This document shows positions 62,540-64,000 of a stretch of 64,000 bases of DNA, one piece after another. Each line of letters begins with the position of its first letter. The first letter of the stretch is position 1. A program made the position numbers and the translations under genes. The stretch is from Tenebrio molitor (Eukaryota; Arthropoda; Insecta; Coleoptera; Tenebrionidae). The notes beneath the pieces were generated by a model. The model saw only the letters and a program-made list of their open reading frames with translations, was not told the DNA's origin and made no database searches. The stretch covers positions 16,988,001 through 17,052,000 of the forward strand of contig NC_091051.1 in NCBI RefSeq assembly GCF_963966145.1, in the 5' to 3' direction.

Positions 62540-63600
62540 CATTTGAGCCTCAACATTATCATTCATTTTTACGTCTATCGCCATTGTTCTTTTTCTCCTT
62601 TAGGAAGTGTATTTCACTTCACAGTTCTTAAGTTAATCTTAATCTTCTTATTCATATCTCCTAGTTCATTCTATTTTCCATTTTATTTTGTTTTTTTATT
62701 TGTTGTAAAAATCATCAAATTCTTGTTTCTTTCGTAAATCAACTTTAACATTTTTATTTTGCAGAATCTCTTGTTTTCTTTCGTTTTTCTCTTTATTTGT
62801 TTGACTTTAATTTTAAACATCATCTATTTTTTGTTTTTGGTAAATTAACCTTCTTATTGTCAATGAATAGTCACCTTCATAAGATTTAGAATATTTGGTT
62901 GTAGTTATTTTTAATCCTTATTTACTGTCACACTTATTGTTTTGTTTTTCCCATTTTTATATGTATTTAAAAAATATTGATAATAATGAGCCTTCCATTA
63001 ATTGTTGTTACATATTTTATTTGTTTACCGATTTTGATTTAAATTCTCATATGCCTGTAATAAAAGCAGTTATAGATGTTGGATTTTCTCATAGGCTATG
63101 AGTCATATCTGCGCAAACGACGAAGATCATTCTCAAGAAGGCGCTATAAACCGACCGGAAAACACCGTGATTCGTTACGTTAGTGTTGTCTCTCTCTGGT
63201 CTATTTGCATGGAAAGTAGTCAACATTTTCAGTTTTAATTTACAAATTTTTCACTGCAGATATTTCCAAGGTCACATACCATGAGAGAATCCAACACCTC
63301 GACAGATTTCTTTTACTCTGTTGAAATCAAACGTTACTTCAGATATTTGTTTTAATCAGTTTATTGTTGTACTTAATGAAGCGCAGAAAACCATATTTAA
63401 TTTTGTCTTCAATTTTCAGCAACAATTATTTTTTGACTCTGTAGCAGTTTACCACAAACTTTTTCATTTAAAAAAATATTCTTTAGTTTATTTCCGTTTC
63501 TGTTTTTGTTCTCGACATCGCGTGTTACGATTTCTTTCGTCGACTGAAATTTTCATTTCGAAACCACGTTGTTTTACAGCAAGCTAAAAAAAAAAAAAAT
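62540..63600 (-). other. T-rich block 3
   Basis: Same T-over-A bias as blocks 1 and 2, no readable domain. Contains MITE family 2 copy 2. It may be a decayed A-rich-strand retroelement on the minus strand or simple low-complexity DNA. Confidence 0.3.
63079..63294. mobile_element. MITE family 2, copy 2
   Basis: Same ends as the 17436 copy (TTGGATTTTCTCATAGGC and ATGAGAGAATCCAA), same sub-terminal blocks, but only 216 bp because the middle is shorter and different. It too lies in a T-rich block, which may mean target preference or shared ancestry of the host block. Confidence 0.75.
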
Positions 63601-64000
63601 CAGCGTGAAACTTGTTTTATCGTAGGGCGTTTCAAGAGTCGTTCTGCTCTGTATTGCAGGATATTTTCTAGCGGTATGAAATCCAATTCGGAGGCAATAC
63701 AGTAAGTAGCTGAAGACAAAATCAACAATGTGTATTTTTTGCTCTGTTTGATTCTTCCTTTTGGCTTTCAATCCTCGAGAGTACGAAACCGCGTCAGTTT
63801 CGTCGTGTAAATAGCTGACGGTGCATCACTTAGCGTTATTGAAATATCGCGGGCAGATTCCAGATCCGGCAGTAAAAATCCGGAAGTAGTCGAAGCGTTC
63901 CCTCACCGTCCGCCGTAATCCGGTGGCGGCTATGCAGATGCCTCGCACGTTACCGTTGAATGGTTTGACGCGACTTGGCGAGACAATCGCTTGGGAAATC
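63601..64000. other. Non-coding end of the window
   Basis: GC rises toward the right edge. Nothing coding, repeated or RNA-like could be supported. Confidence 0.4.

Noticed and set aside
1..64000. CRISPR array, prokaryotic operon or rRNA
   Set aside because: No regularly spaced repeats, no ribosome-binding-site-led gene runs, no rRNA-like conserved blocks; the sequence is eukaryotic.

Overview
The window looks like insect nuclear DNA, most likely from a beetle. It has short spliced exons with GT/AG signals, long non-coding stretches, many Tc1/mariner-type non-autonomous elements with TA target duplications, and a relic that resembles the Crypton tyrosine-recombinase genes I know from insects including Tribolium. 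The beetle call is an inference and was not tested. There are no bacterial-style operons, no CRISPR array, no rRNA and no long intact gene. Most open reading frames here are chance ORFs.

The only convincing host coding sequence is one 213-nt exon on the minus strand (32789-33001), with a clean acceptor, a clean donor and phase 1 at both ends. Its Ser/Thr/Glu-rich peptide looks cytoplasmic and tentatively recalls the N-terminal intracellular part of a teneurin, which in insects is a very large gene with giant introns. About 26 kb upstream on the same strand, at 59446/59447, a long pyrimidine tract and AG sit directly against a consensus donor. This has the layout of a zero-length exon or recursive-splicing (ratchet) site. 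I therefore read most of the window as intron of this minus-strand gene. On the plus strand, 55288-55323 and 55464-55490 look like possible 36- and 27-nt microexons, with weak support.

The rest is a mosaic of GC-richer unique sequence and AT-rich repeat-filled patches. From left to right: a broken Crypton-like gene whose 3' end carries an inverted copy of itself (4574-4988); one copy of a two-copy repeat (10408-10895; its partner at 35672-36250 keeps a small spliced-looking ORF); a T-rich block with a fold-back element and a MITE (about 16560-18330); a second T-rich block holding a deleted mariner that keeps the transposase N-terminal helix-turn-helix domain (22880-24510); a 991-bp TIR element with a fresh internal inverted duplication (26517-27507); a long hairpin (28319-28512); three copies of a TA-flanked MITE (31033, 57227 and 61777); two related fold-backs (42266, 45303); a perfect 27-bp palindromic hairpin (46499-46570); a further TIR element (50131-50604); a possible retroelement tail (60970); and a third T-rich block with a second copy of the 17436 MITE.

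The elements do not work together as a system. The most notable themes are the exon plus ratchet-site gene model, and two unrelated transposon relics that both carry inverted duplications of their own sequence.
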